Source: Blattabacterium sp. (Blattella germanica) str. Bge
GTDB taxonomy: Bacteria > Bacteroidota > Bacteroidia > Flavobacteriales > Blattabacteriaceae
DNA length: 64,000 nucleotides
Direction: 5' to 3'
Assembly: GCF_000022605.2 (NCBI RefSeq)
Contig: NC_013454.1
Span: 186,001-250,000, forward strand
Shown here: one piece after another, positions 1 through 10,484 of the stretch
Layout of the letters: the number at the start of each line of letters is the position of its first letter
Position numbering within the stretch: the stretch's first letter is position 1
Position numbers and translations under genes: made by a program
Notes under the pieces: model-generated
Seen by the model: the letters and a program-made list of their open reading frames with translations, nothing else
Told to the model about the DNA's origin: nothing
Database searches by the model: none

Positions 1-2185
1 AAATAACGAACGTTATAATCAAGTTATAGATATATGGACCAATACCAATGCTATGCTTACAGAAAGAGTAATGAAATATATGCGAGAAGATCGACAAGGA
101 TTTAATCCTGTATATATGATGTTGGATTCTGGAGCTAGAGGATCTAAAGAACAAATACGTCAACTTTCTGGAATGCGTGGATTAATGGCAAAACCTCAAA
201 AAGCTGGATCTTCTGGAGGAGAAATTATTGAAAATCCCATTATCTCCAATTTTAGAGAGGGACTTTCTATTTTGGAATATTTTATATCCACTCATGGTGC
301 TCGTAAAGGATTAGCAGATACAGCATTAAAAACAGCAGATGCTGGATATCTTACTAGACGTTTAGTTGATGCGGCTCAAGATGTGATTATCAAAATGGAA
401 GACTGTAATACTTTACGTGGTTTGGAAATATCTGCATTAAAAAAAAATGAAGAGATAGTAGAAACTTTATTTGATAGAATTTTAGGTCGTATATCTTTAA
501 ATGATGTTTATCACCCAAAATACGATCAATTGATAATCTCTTCTGGGGATATGATAGACGAAAAAATAGCAAAAATAATTGATCAATCTGGAATTGAAAT
601 GGTAGAGGTTAGATCTCCTTTAACTTGTGAAGCAAAAATGGGGATTTGTTCTAAATGTTATGGTCGTAATTTATCAACAGGAGAAATAGTTAAAAAAGGA
701 GAGGCAGTAGGAGTTATAGCAGCTCAATCTATTGGAGAACCAGGAACTCAATTAACATTGCGTACTTTTCATGTTGGGGGAACAGCAGGTAATATTACTG
801 AATCTTCACAAATCAGAGCTAAATATGATGGAATTGTAGAATTCGAAGATTTAAAAATTGTAAAAACGAAAAAAGATTCTGAGGAAATAGGAATAGTAGT
901 TTCTAGATCTACAGAAATGAAACTTTTTAATCAAAAAAAATCATCTATTTTGATGATTAATAACATTCCTTATGGAGCTTCCTTGTATGTAAATCATGGA
1001 GATCTGTTAAAAACAGGAGATATGATTTGTAAATGGGATTTATATAATGCAGTTATTGTTGCAGAGTTTTCCGGAATTATATCTTATCAACATTTAGAAC
1101 AAGGTGTTACTTTTCAAGTTGAAATAGATGAACAAACTGGATTTCAAGAAAAAGTAATAACAGAAGTAAGAAATAAAAATTTAGTTCCAACATTAAAAAT
1201 ACTGAATGATAAAAACGAAGAATTAAAAGTATATAATCTCCCAGTGGGAGCTCATTTAATGGTGGAAAATGAAGAAAAAATAGATGTAGGAAAAATTTTA
1301 GTTAAAGTTCCTAGAAAATCTGCTAAATCTGGAGATATAACAGGGGGATTGCCTCGTTTATCTGAATTATTTGAAGCACGAAATCCTTCTAATCCAGCAG
1401 TGGTTTCAGAAATGGATGGAATAGTGAGTCATGGAAAAATAAAAAGAGGAAATAGGGAAATTATTGTAGAATCTAAAACAGGAGAGATCAGAAAATATCT
1501 TGTCAAATTATCTAATCAAATACTTGTTCAAGAAAATGATTATGTAAAAGCAGGAATGCCTCTATCAGATGGGGCCGTTACTCCTAATGATATTTTAAAT
1601 ATAAGAGGACCTAGAGCTGTTCAAGAATATTTAGTTAAAGAAATACAAGAAGTCTACCGTTTGCAAGGTGTAAAAATAAATGATAAACATTTTGAAGTTA
1701 TTGTTTTGCAAATGATGAGAAAAGTCGAAGTTATAGATGTAGGTGATACTAAATTTTTAGAAGGAAATATAGAATATAAAGATGACTTTATAGAAGAAAA
1801 TGATAGAATTTATCAGATGAAAGTAGTTGAAGATTCTGGAAATTCCACTATTTTCAAAATAGGTGATATTATTAATTATAGAGATTTGAGGAATGAAAAT
1901 GCCGTTTTAAAATACAAAAATAAAAAATTGATAAAAACTAGAAATGCAATTCCTGCTACTGCTAGACCGATATTACAAGGAATAACACGAGCTGCTTTGC
2001 AAACCAAATCTTTTATATCAGCAGCTTCATTTCAAGAAACAACAAAAGTTTTAAGTGAAGCCGCGATAAGTAGCAAAACTGATTATTTATATGGATTGAA
2101 AGAAAATGTGATAGTGGGGCATAAAATTCCTGCAGGAACTGGATTAAGAGAATATGAAAATGTTCATCCAGAAATTTTGCAATAA
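1..2185 (+). CDS. rpoC: DNA-directed RNA polymerase subunit beta' (C-terminal half, 5' truncated by window)
   Basis: The frame is open from base 2, before the first ATG at 53, so the gene starts outside the window; about 727 codons are visible. Beta' forms the catalytic core of RNA polymerase with beta, alpha and omega. The bridge-helix region ([20 protein letters not shown], near 310-370), the Cys cluster [13 protein letters not shown] that holds a zinc ion, and the trigger-loop region ([16 protein letters not shown]) are all visible. The active-site Asp triad lies upstream and cannot be checked. The C-terminus is intact. The gene converges on glnS with only 2 bases between the stop codons. 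Confidence 0.97.
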   Translation, partial: NNERYNQVIDIWTNTNAMLTERVMKYMREDRQGFNPVYMMLDSGARGSKEQIRQLSGMRGLMAKPQKAGSSGGEIIENPIISNFREGLSILEYFISTHGARKGLADTALKTADAGYLTRRLVDAAQDVIIKMEDCNTLRGLEISALKKNEEIVETLFDRILGRISLNDVYHPKYDQLIISSGDMIDEKIAKIIDQSGIEMVEVRSPLTCEAKMGICSKCYGRNLSTGEIVKKGEAVGVIAAQSIGEPGTQLTLRTFHVGGTAGNITESSQIRAKYDGIVEFEDLKIVKTKKDSEEIGIVVSRSTEMKLFNQKKSSILMINNIPYGASLYVNHGDLLKTGDMICKWDLYNAVIVAEFSGIISYQHLEQGVTFQVEIDEQTGFQEKVITEVRNKNLVPTLKILNDKNEELKVYNLPVGAHLMVENEEKIDVGKILVKVPRKSAKSGDITGGLPRLSELFEARNPSNPAVVSEMDGIVSHGKIKRGNREIIVESKTGEIRKYLVKLSNQILVQENDYVKAGMPLSDGAVTPNDILNIRGPRAVQEYLVKEIQEVYRLQGVKINDKHFEVIVLQMMRKVEVIDVGDTKFLEGNIEYKDDFIEENDRIYQMKVVEDSGNSTIFKIGDIINYRDLRNENAVLKYKNKKLIKTRNAIPATARPILQGITRAALQTKSFISAASFQETTKVLSEAAISSKTDYLYGLKENVIVGHKIPAGTGLREYENVHPEILQ

Positions 2186-2187
2186 AT

Positions 2188-3885
2188 CTATGAAGATTTT
2201 TTTTTGATTTTTTCCCATTGGTTTTTTATATATGCTGTTTTGTTGAAAATGATTTTATCAAATTTAACATTTTCCACATAAAAATAACCAATTCTTTGGA
2301 ACTGATAATGGTCTCCTTTTTTTGCTTTTTTTAAAGAAGGTTCTGCATAACCTATAATTTTATCTTTTGATTTGGGATTTATACATGTATGAAAATCTAC
2401 GTCTGGATTTCTTTTCAAAAAAAGAGGATTATATAAATTAATCTCTATAGGAAAAGAATGTTTTATGGAGACCCAGTGCAAAGTGCTTTTTGTTCTTCCT
2501 TTTTCTTCTATTTTTTCTTTTTTTCCAGATTTGCTTTTGGGATCATAAGTACAGTGTATTTCCTGAATTTCTCCTTTAGAATTTTTGAGAATAGAATTAG
2601 CCTTTATAATGTAAGCATTTTTAAGTCTGACTTCTTTTCCAATACTAAGACGAAAAAAATTCTTTTTTTGTTTTTCCAAAAAATCGTCTTCTTCAATATA
2701 TATAAATTTAGAAAAGGGTATTTTTCTATTTCCAAAATTAGTATTTTCCGGATTATTTTCTGCTTCTATCCATTCAGTAGTATTAATTGAATAATTATCA
2801 ATGATCAATTTTATTGGATGAAATACTACCATTACTCTAGGAGCAATCTTATTTAAATGTTCTCTTATCCAAAATTCTAGAAGAGATATATCAATGATAT
2901 TATTTCTTTTTGTAATTCCTATTTTATGAACAAAATTTTTTAAAGCTATTGAAGTATATCCTTTACGACGTAATCCAGATATTGTTAAGATACGAGGATC
3001 ATCCCAAGATTGAATAATTTTTTTTTCTATTAAATATTGAATTTTTCTTTTACTAGTTATAGTATGACTTAAATTTAATCTTGAAAACTCTATTTGTTTA
3101 GGTCTTATTTTTTCAGAATCATGAATTTGATCTAAATACCAATTATATAACGGACGTCTATTTTCAAATTCTAACGAGCATAAAGAATGTGATATTTGTT
3201 CAAAATAATCACATTGACCATGAGTCCAATCATAAGTGGGATAAATACACCATTGATTTCCAGTTCTGTGATGTTTTTCATGCAAAATTCTATACATAAT
3301 TGGATCTCGCATATTCATATTTGGAGAACTCATATTAATTTTAGCTCTTAAAACACAAGAACCTTCCCTAAAAAATCCGTTTTTCATTTTTTCGAATAAA
3401 TACAAATTTTCATTTATAGATCTGTTCCTGTAATTACTATGAATTCCACTTTCGAAAGGACTTTTTCTTTGAAATTGGATGATTTTTTGGGATTGATCAT
3501 CTACATAAGCTTTGTTTTCTTTAATTAATTTCACAGCCCACTCATAAAGCTTATGAAAATAATCTGAGGCATAGCTTTCTCTATCCCATTTAAACCCTAA
3601 GAAAAGAATGTCTTTTTTTATAGATTCTATAAAATTCCTATTTTCTACTATAGGATTAGTATCATCAAATCTTAAATTAACTGGAGATTTGTATTTTTTT
3701 CCTAATTCAAAATTGAGACATATAGCTTTTACATGTCCAATATGAAGATATCCATTCGGTTCGGGAGGAAAACGAAATCTAATCTTTTCAACAGGAAATC
3801 CATTGTTTATATCTTCCTCTATAATTTTTTCAATAAAATGTAGATGTGATTCTATTCCAATAAAAAATTTATAATTAGAAATCAA
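2188..3885 (-). CDS. glnS: Glutaminyl-tRNA synthetase
   Basis: Class I aminoacyl-tRNA synthetase that charges tRNA-Gln directly with glutamine. The HIGH signature is PPEPNGYLHIGH at about residues 40-51, and the KMSKS-type loop appears as TSKRK near residue 275. The C-terminal anticodon-binding beta-barrels follow, and 565 residues is close to the family length. No ATG precedes the conserved region; the frame begins with TTG at 3885, which gives a short N-terminus before the helix FIEKIIEED. Having GlnS means Gln-tRNA need not be made by the amidotransferase route. Confidence 0.96.
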   Translation of the reverse strand: MISNYKFFIGIESHLHFIEKIIEEDINNGFPVEKIRFRFPPEPNGYLHIGHVKAICLNFELGKKYKSPVNLRFDDTNPIVENRNFIESIKKDILFLGFKWDRESYASDYFHKLYEWAVKLIKENKAYVDDQSQKIIQFQRKSPFESGIHSNYRNRSINENLYLFEKMKNGFFREGSCVLRAKINMSSPNMNMRDPIMYRILHEKHHRTGNQWCIYPTYDWTHGQCDYFEQISHSLCSLEFENRRPLYNWYLDQIHDSEKIRPKQIEFSRLNLSHTITSKRKIQYLIEKKIIQSWDDPRILTISGLRRKGYTSIALKNFVHKIGITKRNNIIDISLLEFWIREHLNKIAPRVMVVFHPIKLIIDNYSINTTEWIEAENNPENTNFGNRKIPFSKFIYIEEDDFLEKQKKNFFRLSIGKEVRLKNAYIIKANSILKNSKGEIQEIHCTYDPKSKSGKKEKIEEKGRTKSTLHWVSIKHSFPIEINLYNPLFLKRNPDVDFHTCINPKSKDKIIGYAEPSLKKAKKGDHYQFQRIGYFYVENVKFDKIIFNKTAYIKNQWEKIKKKSS

Positions 3886-3955
3886 TTCTAATGCGAATAT
3901 AATTAATTTTTTGAAAAAAATATATTTTTGCTATATTATTTTTAATAGTTAAAAC

Positions 3956-5203
3956 TTGAATTATTTAGAAACTGTTCAGTGGATTTTTAAACGTCTTCCA
4001 ATTTATCAGACATCAGGGTTAAAATCCTATAAACCAGGTTTGAAAAGAATACTCAATTTTTGTTCTCATTTAGGAAATCCCCAAAATTTTTTTAAAAGCA
4101 TCCATGTAGGCGGAACAAATGGAAAAGGATCTACAGTTCATATGTTATCTTCTATTCTGCAAGAAGAAAAATATAAAATTGGATTATTTACTTCCCCTCA
4201 TTTAATAGATTTTAGGGAAAGAATCACCTGTAATGGTGTTTTAATAGAAAAAGATTTCGTTGTTGATTTCATTAGAAAAAATCAAAAATTTATAGAAAAT
4301 GAAAAAATTTCATTTTTTGAAATGAATACAGCTTTAGCTTTTCAATATTTTAAAGAAAGACAAGTAAATATAGCAATTATTGAAGTAGGACTGGGGGGCA
4401 GGTTGGATTCCACTAACCTTATAATCCCAGAAATATCTGTTATCACAAACGTCAGCATAGACCATACAGAAACTCTTGGAAATAGCAAATTAAAAATAGC
4501 CTTTGAAAAAGCAGGAATCATTAAAAAAAATGTATCAGTAATAATAGGAAGAAAAATCTCAAAAGAGATACAATTTATTTTTTTTAAAGAAGCTTTAAAA
4601 AAAAATTCGCCAATCTATTTTTCTGTAAAAGAAAAGGAAGATTTTAAATATAAAATGCCTTTCGAAGCAGATTATCAAGATTTAAATAGAAGTGTTGTAT
4701 TAAAAACTGTAAATATTTTACATTATAGAAAAAATATAATTGTATCTAATCAATCCATAAAAAAAGGATTAAAAAATGTAATCAAAAACACAAATTTTAA
4801 AGGTCGTTGGCAGATTTTACAAAATAAACCAAAAATTGTTTGTGATATAGCTCATAATGAAGAAGGCATTGATATGATAAATCATCAATTAAAAAAAGAA
4901 TCTTATAATAAATTGCATTTGGTTTTAGGTTTTGTGAAAGAGAAAGAAGTAGAAAAGCTATTAAAATATTTTCCAATTGAATCTTTCTATTACTTTTGTC
5001 AACCAAAAATTGATAGAAAATTCCCCATAGATGACCTAAAAATATTGGTTCATAAAATGTTTAAAAATAGAAGTAAAATCAGTTTCTATTCTTCTGTAGA
5101 AAAAGCTTTTTTATCTGCTAAAGAAAGAGCTGATAAAAATGATTTAATTTTAATAAGTGGAAGTACGTTTATTGTATCTGAAGTTTTATTATATTATTTA
5201 TAA
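3956..5203 (+). CDS. folC: Folylpolyglutamate synthase / dihydrofolate synthase
   Basis: Mur-ligase-family enzyme that adds glutamate to dihydropteroate or folates in the cytoplasm. The ATP-binding loop GGTNGKGS lies at residues 52-59, followed by the typical FTSPHL motif and the central NVSIDHTETLG region. 415 residues is normal. The start is TTG at 3956; no ATG precedes the conserved N-terminal helix. It diverges from glnS across about 70 bases, where a TATTTTTG element (about 3923-3930) fits a Bacteroidota -7 promoter. Confidence 0.95.
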   Translation: MNYLETVQWIFKRLPIYQTSGLKSYKPGLKRILNFCSHLGNPQNFFKSIHVGGTNGKGSTVHMLSSILQEEKYKIGLFTSPHLIDFRERITCNGVLIEKDFVVDFIRKNQKFIENEKISFFEMNTALAFQYFKERQVNIAIIEVGLGGRLDSTNLIIPEISVITNVSIDHTETLGNSKLKIAFEKAGIIKKNVSVIIGRKISKEIQFIFFKEALKKNSPIYFSVKEKEDFKYKMPFEADYQDLNRSVVLKTVNILHYRKNIIVSNQSIKKGLKNVIKNTNFKGRWQILQNKPKIVCDIAHNEEGIDMINHQLKKESYNKLHLVLGFVKEKEVEKLLKYFPIESFYYFCQPKIDRKFPIDDLKILVHKMFKNRSKISFYSSVEKAFLSAKERADKNDLILISGSTFIVSEVLLYYL

Positions 5204-5215
5204 TAATTTTTTTCT

Positions 5216-5223
5216 TACATTTG
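5216..5223 (+). promoter_or_regulatory. TAnnTTTG -7 element for tRNA-Val
   Basis: The octamer TACATTTG matches the Bacteroidota -7 consensus TAnnTTTG exactly and ends 21 bases before the mature tRNA 5' end, a distance that allows a short leader. I see no clear TTG at the -33 position. Confidence 0.5.
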
Positions 5224-5244
5224 AGTAAATGAAAATATGAAAAA

Positions 5245-5320
5245 GGGCAATTAGCTCAGTTTGGTTTAGAGCATCTGTTTTACAAGCAGGAGGTCACTGG
5301 TTCAAATCCAGTATTGCCCA
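5245..5320 (+). tRNA. trnV: tRNA-Val (anticodon UAC)
   Basis: A full cloverleaf can be drawn. The acceptor is GGGCAAT/ATTGCCC with discriminator A. The D stem is GCTC/GAGC. The anticodon stem is TCTGT/GCAGG with loop TTTACAA, putting TAC at 5281-5283. The T stem is ACTGG/CCAGT with loop TTCAAAT. The length is 76 bases, and CCA is not encoded (the next bases are CGG). UAC can read all four Val codons by wobble, as expected in a reduced tRNA set. The 3' half is overlapped on the other strand by the end of miaA. Confidence 0.96.
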
Positions 5321-6245
5321 CGGTTTTTAAAATAAAATTCAAAATTCTTTCTTTTTCTTTTGGATGAAACCATGTTACCGAAGAATCTTTTTTGTACCAA
5401 GTTAATTGTCTTTTAGCGTATCTTCTAGTATTTGTTTTTATTTTTTCTATAGTTTCATTTAAACAATTTTTTTTTGACAAAAAAAATTCAAAAATTTCTT
5501 TATACCCTATAGTTTGTAAACTATTTAAGTGTCTATGACAAAAATAGAGTTTTGCTTCATCTAATAGACCTGTTTTAATCATATTTTCTACTCTATTATT
5601 TATTCTAGAATAAATTTCATGTCTAGACAAAATCAATCCGATTTTCAAAATTGAAAAATTTCTTTTTTTTGGTCTTTTTTTCGAAAAAAAGAAAGGATCA
5701 TGTCCTGTTGATTTTACGATTTCTAAATATCGTATTAAACGTCTAGGATTATGAATGTCTATTATTGATTCATTTTGTTTTTTTAATTTTTTAAATTCTT
5801 TTTGTAAAAAAGATATTCCATTTTTTTGAAAATGAAAAATCAAATCATTTCTAACATTTAAGTCTATTTTAGGAAAATCAGATAATCCTTCTGTTATAGC
5901 TTTTTCATATAATCCAGATCCTCCTACCATAATCAGTATGGAATATTTTTCAAATAATTTTGATATTTTTTCTAAACAGTCTATTTCAAAAAGTTTAGCA
6001 TTATAAATCTGATAAATACTTAAATGACCGATAAAATGATGAGGGATTCGATATAATTCTTCTATTGTAGGCATAGAAGTTCCTATCCTTAGTTCTTTAT
6101 AAAATTGTCTAGAATCACTAGATAAAATTTCGGTTTTTAATTTTTCAGCTAAAAATAAAGAAATGTCAGTTTTTCCAACACATGTTGGTCCCAAGATAAA
6201 AATGATAAATTTTCGATTCAATTCAATATTGAAATGTATTTGCAT
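5280..6245 (-). CDS. miaA: tRNA dimethylallyltransferase
   Basis: Transfers dimethylallyl to N6 of A37 in tRNAs that read UNN codons. The P-loop GPTCVGKT is at residues 19-26, followed by [11 protein letters not shown] and the [10 protein letters not shown] motif typical of MiaA. The ATG at 6245 overlaps the aroC 3' end by 23 bases. The family usually ends shortly after the WFHP segment; here the frame runs on about 13 codons through the antisense strand of tRNA-Val and stops at 5280, so the last residues are not conserved protein. miaB, which acts next on the same base, is also in this window. Confidence 0.95.
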   Translation of the reverse strand: MQIHFNIELNRKFIIFILGPTCVGKTDISLFLAEKLKTEILSSDSRQFYKELRIGTSMPTIEELYRIPHHFIGHLSIYQIYNAKLFEIDCLEKISKLFEKYSILIMVGGSGLYEKAITEGLSDFPKIDLNVRNDLIFHFQKNGISFLQKEFKKLKKQNESIIDIHNPRRLIRYLEIVKSTGHDPFFFSKKRPKKRNFSILKIGLILSRHEIYSRINNRVENMIKTGLLDEAKLYFCHRHLNSLQTIGYKEIFEFFLSKKNCLNETIEKIKTNTRRYAKRQLTWYKKDSSVTWFHPKEKERILNFILKTVGNTGFEPVTSCL

Positions 6246-7314
6246 TTAATTTAGATAATCTAGAATGCATCCAATAATCGGCTAATACCAAAGCAGTCAT
6301 AGATTCTACAATGGGAATTGCACGTGGCAATACACAAGGATCATGTCTTCCTTTTCCTTCCATAATAACAAAATTTCCATGTCTATCTATAGTTTTTTGT
6401 TTTTGCATGATTGTAGCTACAGGTTTAAATGCTATTCTAAAATAAATATCCATTCCATTTGATATCCCTCCTTGTATTCCTCCGGATAAGTTTGTTTTAG
6501 TTTTTCCATTCTTATGAAAAGGATCATTATGTTGAGATCCAGTTAACTCAGTCCCTTGGAATCCACTTCCATATTCAAAACCTTTTACAGCATTAATTGA
6601 AAGCATTGCTTTTCCCAATTCAGCATGCAGTTTATCAAAAACTGGTTCTCCTATACCTATTGGTACGTTTTGAATAACACAAGTGATTGTTCCTCCTATT
6701 GTATCTCCTTTATTTTTTATTTTTTGAATTTTATGTATCATTTTTTCTGCAATGTATGAATCAGGGCATCTGATAGGATATCTTTCTATGGATTTTCTGG
6801 ATAAATCTAATTCTTGATAAGATTTATTGACGGAAATATTTCCTACAGAAGAAACATAAGATATAATTTTTATATCTTTTATTAGTTGTTTGGCTATAGA
6901 TCCAGCAACTACTCTACATATAGTTTCCCTGGCAGAAGAACGCCCCCCCCCTCTATAATCTCTGATTCCATATTTATTTTCATATGTAAAATCTGAATGA
7001 GAAGGTCGATAAATATCCTGAATATGTTTATAATCATCTGATTTGTGATCCTTGTTATAAATAATAAAACCAATAGGGGTTCCTGTTGTTTTATTTTCAA
7101 AAATTCCAGATAAAAAATTGACTTTATCAGGTTCGTCTCTTTGAGTGACTATAGATGATTGTCCCGGTTTTCTACGATTTAGTTCATATTGAATTTCTTC
7201 AAAATTTAATTCCAAACCTGCTGGACATCCATCAATAACTCCTCCTAAAGCTATTCCATGACTTTCTCCAAAAGTACTAACTCTAAATAAATGACCAAAA
7301 GTATTCCCTGCCAT
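6223..7314 (-). CDS. aroC: Chorismate synthase
   Basis: Last step of the shikimate pathway: EPSP to chorismate, using reduced FMN. GESHG near the N-terminus, [11 protein letters not shown] at residues 121-131 and [13 protein letters not shown] near the C-terminus are the family signatures. 363 residues is normal. Three consecutive GGG codons for the RGGGR glycines form a G9 tract (C9 on the plus strand, 6943-6951), which is odd in so AT-rich a gene. Chorismate feeds aromatic amino acids and, through the isochorismate synthase in this window, menaquinone. Confidence 0.97.
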   Translation of the reverse strand: MAGNTFGHLFRVSTFGESHGIALGGVIDGCPAGLELNFEEIQYELNRRKPGQSSIVTQRDEPDKVNFLSGIFENKTTGTPIGFIIYNKDHKSDDYKHIQDIYRPSHSDFTYENKYGIRDYRGGGRSSARETICRVVAGSIAKQLIKDIKIISYVSSVGNISVNKSYQELDLSRKSIERYPIRCPDSYIAEKMIHKIQKIKNKGDTIGGTITCVIQNVPIGIGEPVFDKLHAELGKAMLSINAVKGFEYGSGFQGTELTGSQHNDPFHKNGKTKTNLSGGIQGGISNGMDIYFRIAFKPVATIMQKQKTIDRHGNFVIMEGKGRHDPCVLPRAIPIVESMTALVLADYWMHSRLSKLNANTFQY

Positions 7315-7321
7315 ATAAATT

Positions 7322-8977
7322 TTAATTTTGAATCTCTATAGAAAGTGGTCTTCCCAAATAGTTAATTCTACTCATTCCTATTAATATTTTATTTCTATAA
7401 CGTTTTTCTACTTCGAATAATGAAGAATTTGATAAAATTTCTATATGTCCAATATGAATACGAGAATTGTTAGCTGCTTGATTAATTAAGTTGATCAATC
7501 CTAATTTTGTTAAATTGTCTTTAGAACCTCTATTCAAAAAGAGTTTGGAAAAAGATTCTTTTCTAAATTTTTTTGTTCTTGATGAAATATTTTTTGTGAA
7601 TTTATTATTCATAAAAGTTTTTCTTGTATAAATAGGTGTATAAATAGGATTGATATCCTTAGAATTTTTATAAGAACTTATAAAACGATTAAATTCAATC
7701 CAAGAAAAACGTTTGATCAATTCTTCTTTATCAAAAAACTCTAAATTTTTTTGTATTTCAGGAAGAAATTGATTCATCAATTTTTCATCTACAACTACTT
7801 TTTTTACTTTTTCTATAAAATAGAGTAGTTGTTTTTCGCATATTTCTTTTCCATTAGGGACCATAACACGTTCAAAGCTTTTTCCTATTCTTTTCTCGAA
7901 TTCTTTTAAATTTCTAGTTTCTTTGGAATGAATAATACAAACGGAAATTCCTGAATTACCTGCCCTTCCAGTACGACCACTTCTATGTATGTAAATATCA
8001 CTCTCTTTTGGAAGATTATAATTTATAACATGAGTTATATTATGAACATCTAATCCACGAGCGGCTACATCCGTAGCAACGAGAAATTGCAAATTTTTGT
8101 TTCTAAATCGATTCATCACAGATTCTCGTTGTGTTTGAGAAAGATCTCCATATAAAGCATCAGCATTATAACCATCTTTTATGAGATATTCAGCTATTTC
8201 TTTCGTTTCTTTTTTTGTTTCACAAAATATAATTCCATAAATACCAGGATTAATATCTACAATTCTTTTCAGAGCTGAATATTTTTTATTTAAATGACCA
8301 ACCATATAGTAAATATGTTTGACCCCATCAGATACAATATTTTTTTGACCTGCAATAATTTCCACAGGATCTGTTAAATAAGTACGTGCTATAGCATTCA
8401 TGTATTTTGACATTGTTGCTGAAAACAGAAGACTTTGTCTATTCTTTGGCAACATTTTTACTATATAATCTAATTCTTCTTTGAATCCCATATTTAGCAT
8501 TTCATCCGCTTCATCAAGAATTAAATATTTAATTTTTTCAAGATGTAATTTTTTTCTTTTGATTAGATCAATGATTCGACCCGGAGTTCCTATTATAATG
8601 TGAGTTTTATTTTGCAAAGATTTGATTTGAGAGTCTATACTAACTCCTCCATATAAGGAAATAATTTTTATAGTGGATAAAAACTTTGAAAAACGATAAA
8701 AATCACGAGTGATCTGTACACAAAGTTCTCTTGTAGGACATAAAATAAAAGCTTGTGGTATACTTAAATCAAAATTTACTTTTTGAATGATAGGCAATCC
8801 AAAAGCCGCTGTTTTTCCTGTTCCTGTTTGAGCTAATGCTATGACATCTCTTTCTGAAGAAAGCAAAAATGGAATAACTTTTTCCTGTATAGTAGTAGGA
8901 TATTGAAATCCAATAGCTTCTAAAGCTTTAAGTATATTTTTGTTAAAAAAATTGTATTCTTTAAATGTTTTTTTCAT
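7322..8977 (-). CDS. deaD: DEAD-box ATP-dependent RNA helicase with DbpA-type C-terminal RNA-binding domain
   Basis: RNA helicase likely to act in ribosome assembly or RNA turnover. Motifs in order: Q motif (GFQYPTTIQ), AQTGTGKT at residues 49-56, [22 protein letters not shown] motif [19 protein letters not shown] and [10 protein letters not shown]. The last 75 or so residues resemble the RRM-like DbpA C-terminal domain. 551 residues matches CsdA/DeaD proteins of Bacteroidota. It follows divergently transcribed DNA containing a long A/T hairpin. Confidence 0.93.
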   Translation of the reverse strand: MKKTFKEYNFFNKNILKALEAIGFQYPTTIQEKVIPFLLSSERDVIALAQTGTGKTAAFGLPIIQKVNFDLSIPQAFILCPTRELCVQITRDFYRFSKFLSTIKIISLYGGVSIDSQIKSLQNKTHIIIGTPGRIIDLIKRKKLHLEKIKYLILDEADEMLNMGFKEELDYIVKMLPKNRQSLLFSATMSKYMNAIARTYLTDPVEIIAGQKNIVSDGVKHIYYMVGHLNKKYSALKRIVDINPGIYGIIFCETKKETKEIAEYLIKDGYNADALYGDLSQTQRESVMNRFRNKNLQFLVATDVAARGLDVHNITHVINYNLPKESDIYIHRSGRTGRAGNSGISVCIIHSKETRNLKEFEKRIGKSFERVMVPNGKEICEKQLLYFIEKVKKVVVDEKLMNQFLPEIQKNLEFFDKEELIKRFSWIEFNRFISSYKNSKDINPIYTPIYTRKTFMNNKFTKNISSRTKKFRKESFSKLFLNRGSKDNLTKLGLINLINQAANNSRIHIGHIEILSNSSLFEVEKRYRNKILIGMSRINYLGRPLSIEIQN

Positions 8978-8995
8978 AAAAGAAAAGAATGGTTA

Positions 8996-9026
8996 AAAAA
9001 TTAAAAAAACTGTTTTTTTAATTTTT
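8996..9026. other. A/T-only inverted repeat upstream of deaD
   Basis: Arms of 14 bases (A5-TT-A7 and T7-AA-T5) flank a CTG loop. It lies 19-49 bases upstream of the deaD start and downstream of the MATE gene stop. It could end transcription from the MATE gene or form a structured deaD leader. With only A-T pairs the stem is weak. Confidence 0.3.
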
Positions 9027-9092
9027 CATTATATCAACAAATATAGATAATTATTATAAATTATGATTATTCAATTGAATATTAGTTGTTTA

Positions 9093-10385
9093 TTATATTT
9101 TTTTTATAAGTCTTTTAGTTATAGTTTCATATCTTATAAAGAGCAACATAGCAGATAAAGTAAGCCCTATCCCTAATCCAATCCAAATTCCTTGTCCTCC
9201 CATTTGAAATGATAAAAACCAAGCTGTAGGTAAAGCAATAATCCAATAGGAAAAAAAACTAATCCACATGGGAATATGAACATCTTGTAATCCTCTTAAA
9301 GCTCCAAGAATAATTCCTTGTAATCCATCAGATAATTGAAAAAAACTAGCAATAACAATCATTTTTTCTGCAATTTTTATAACTTCATAATCATTTTTTA
9401 TATAAATGGAAGGAATATAGCTTTTAAAAAAGAAAAAGAAAAAACTACAAATTGACATAAAAACAACTCCCATTAACAGAATAGATTTTCCTATTTTTCT
9501 TAATTCAGAATAATTTTTTAAAGCGAACTGATTTCCTATTCTAATTGTAGCAGCTACAGAAAGACCTGTGCTGAGAAGAAAAGTAGAAGAGACTAAACTG
9601 ATAACTATTTGATGAGCGGCCAATACCTTAACTCCACATCTTCCTGATATAAAAGAAGAAACAGCAAAAGCACTCATTTCAAACAACATATGAAATCCAG
9701 AAGGAATTCCTATTTTTAGGATTCTTTTAAATATTTTTTTTAAAAAAATATTTAAATGATTGTAGTAATCATGTACTTTTTTATATCTGTATAATAATAC
9801 TAGAATTCCTATTAACATAGTCATACGAGATATTAAGGTAGAATAAGCCACACCTACAGATCCTAATTTAGGAAATCCACAAATTCCGTTTAAAAAAACA
9901 TAATTCAATATTATATTAATAAAAGCTGAAACCCAAGTGACAACAAGACCAGGAAAGACTAAAGATAATCCTTCCGAAAATTTCCTAAAAACTTCAAATA
10001 TCATCCATGGAATAAAAGAAATAGCTATTATTTTTAGAAAAGATATAGTTTCATTTAATATTTCTTGAGGTTGTCCTAAATAGGGTAGAATGTAGAAAAA
10101 AATATGTATCAATCCATACATAAATATGGATAGAAAAAAATTGATAATTAATCCATGATAAAAAATAATAGCACCTTTTTTGTATTCCTGTTTAGCATCT
10201 ATAGATGCAATTAGAGAAGAAATAGCTGTAGATATTCCTAATCCAAAAATAACTATAATAAAAAAAACGGCATTGGCTAATGAAACTGAAGCTAAGGCTG
10301 TTTTTCCCAAAAAACCAACCATAATATTATCACATAAACCTACACATATTACTCCCAATTGGGTAAAAAAAACAGGAATCGCCAA
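9093..10385 (-). CDS. MATE family efflux transporter
   Basis: Polytopic inner-membrane protein with about 12 hydrophobic segments in the MatE-MatE arrangement; such proteins export drugs or metabolites using a Na+ or H+ gradient. The substrate is not predictable. The first standard start codon is TTG at 10385, but that begins right at a segment (LAIPVFFTQLG) normally preceded by 10-15 residues. The frame stays open upstream to 10428 and encodes residues ending HIKKNFL, without an ATG, GTG or TTG. The true start may be a rare codon such as ATT at 10403. Confidence 0.88.
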   Translation of the reverse strand: MAIPVFFTQLGVICVGLCDNIMVGFLGKTALASVSLANAVFFIIVIFGLGISTAISSLIASIDAKQEYKKGAIIFYHGLIINFFLSIFMYGLIHIFFYILPYLGQPQEILNETISFLKIIAISFIPWMIFEVFRKFSEGLSLVFPGLVVTWVSAFINIILNYVFLNGICGFPKLGSVGVAYSTLISRMTMLIGILVLLYRYKKVHDYYNHLNIFLKKIFKRILKIGIPSGFHMLFEMSAFAVSSFISGRCGVKVLAAHQIVISLVSSTFLLSTGLSVAATIRIGNQFALKNYSELRKIGKSILLMGVVFMSICSFFFFFFKSYIPSIYIKNDYEVIKIAEKMIVIASFFQLSDGLQGIILGALRGLQDVHIPMWISFFSYWIIALPTAWFLSFQMGGQGIWIGLGIGLTLSAMLLFIRYETITKRLIKKI

Positions 10386-10484
10386 TAAAAAATTTTTTTT
10401 AATATGTTTCGAATATGTTTCGTTTTTTTAATAGAATTAGTATTTGAAATCACTCATTTCATTCTTTTCTTTAAAGAATAAAAA

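Noticed and set aside
2458..2790. Open frame antisense to glnS (110 codons)
   Set aside because: Phe-rich, no family resemblance, fully inside a well-supported gene on the other strand.
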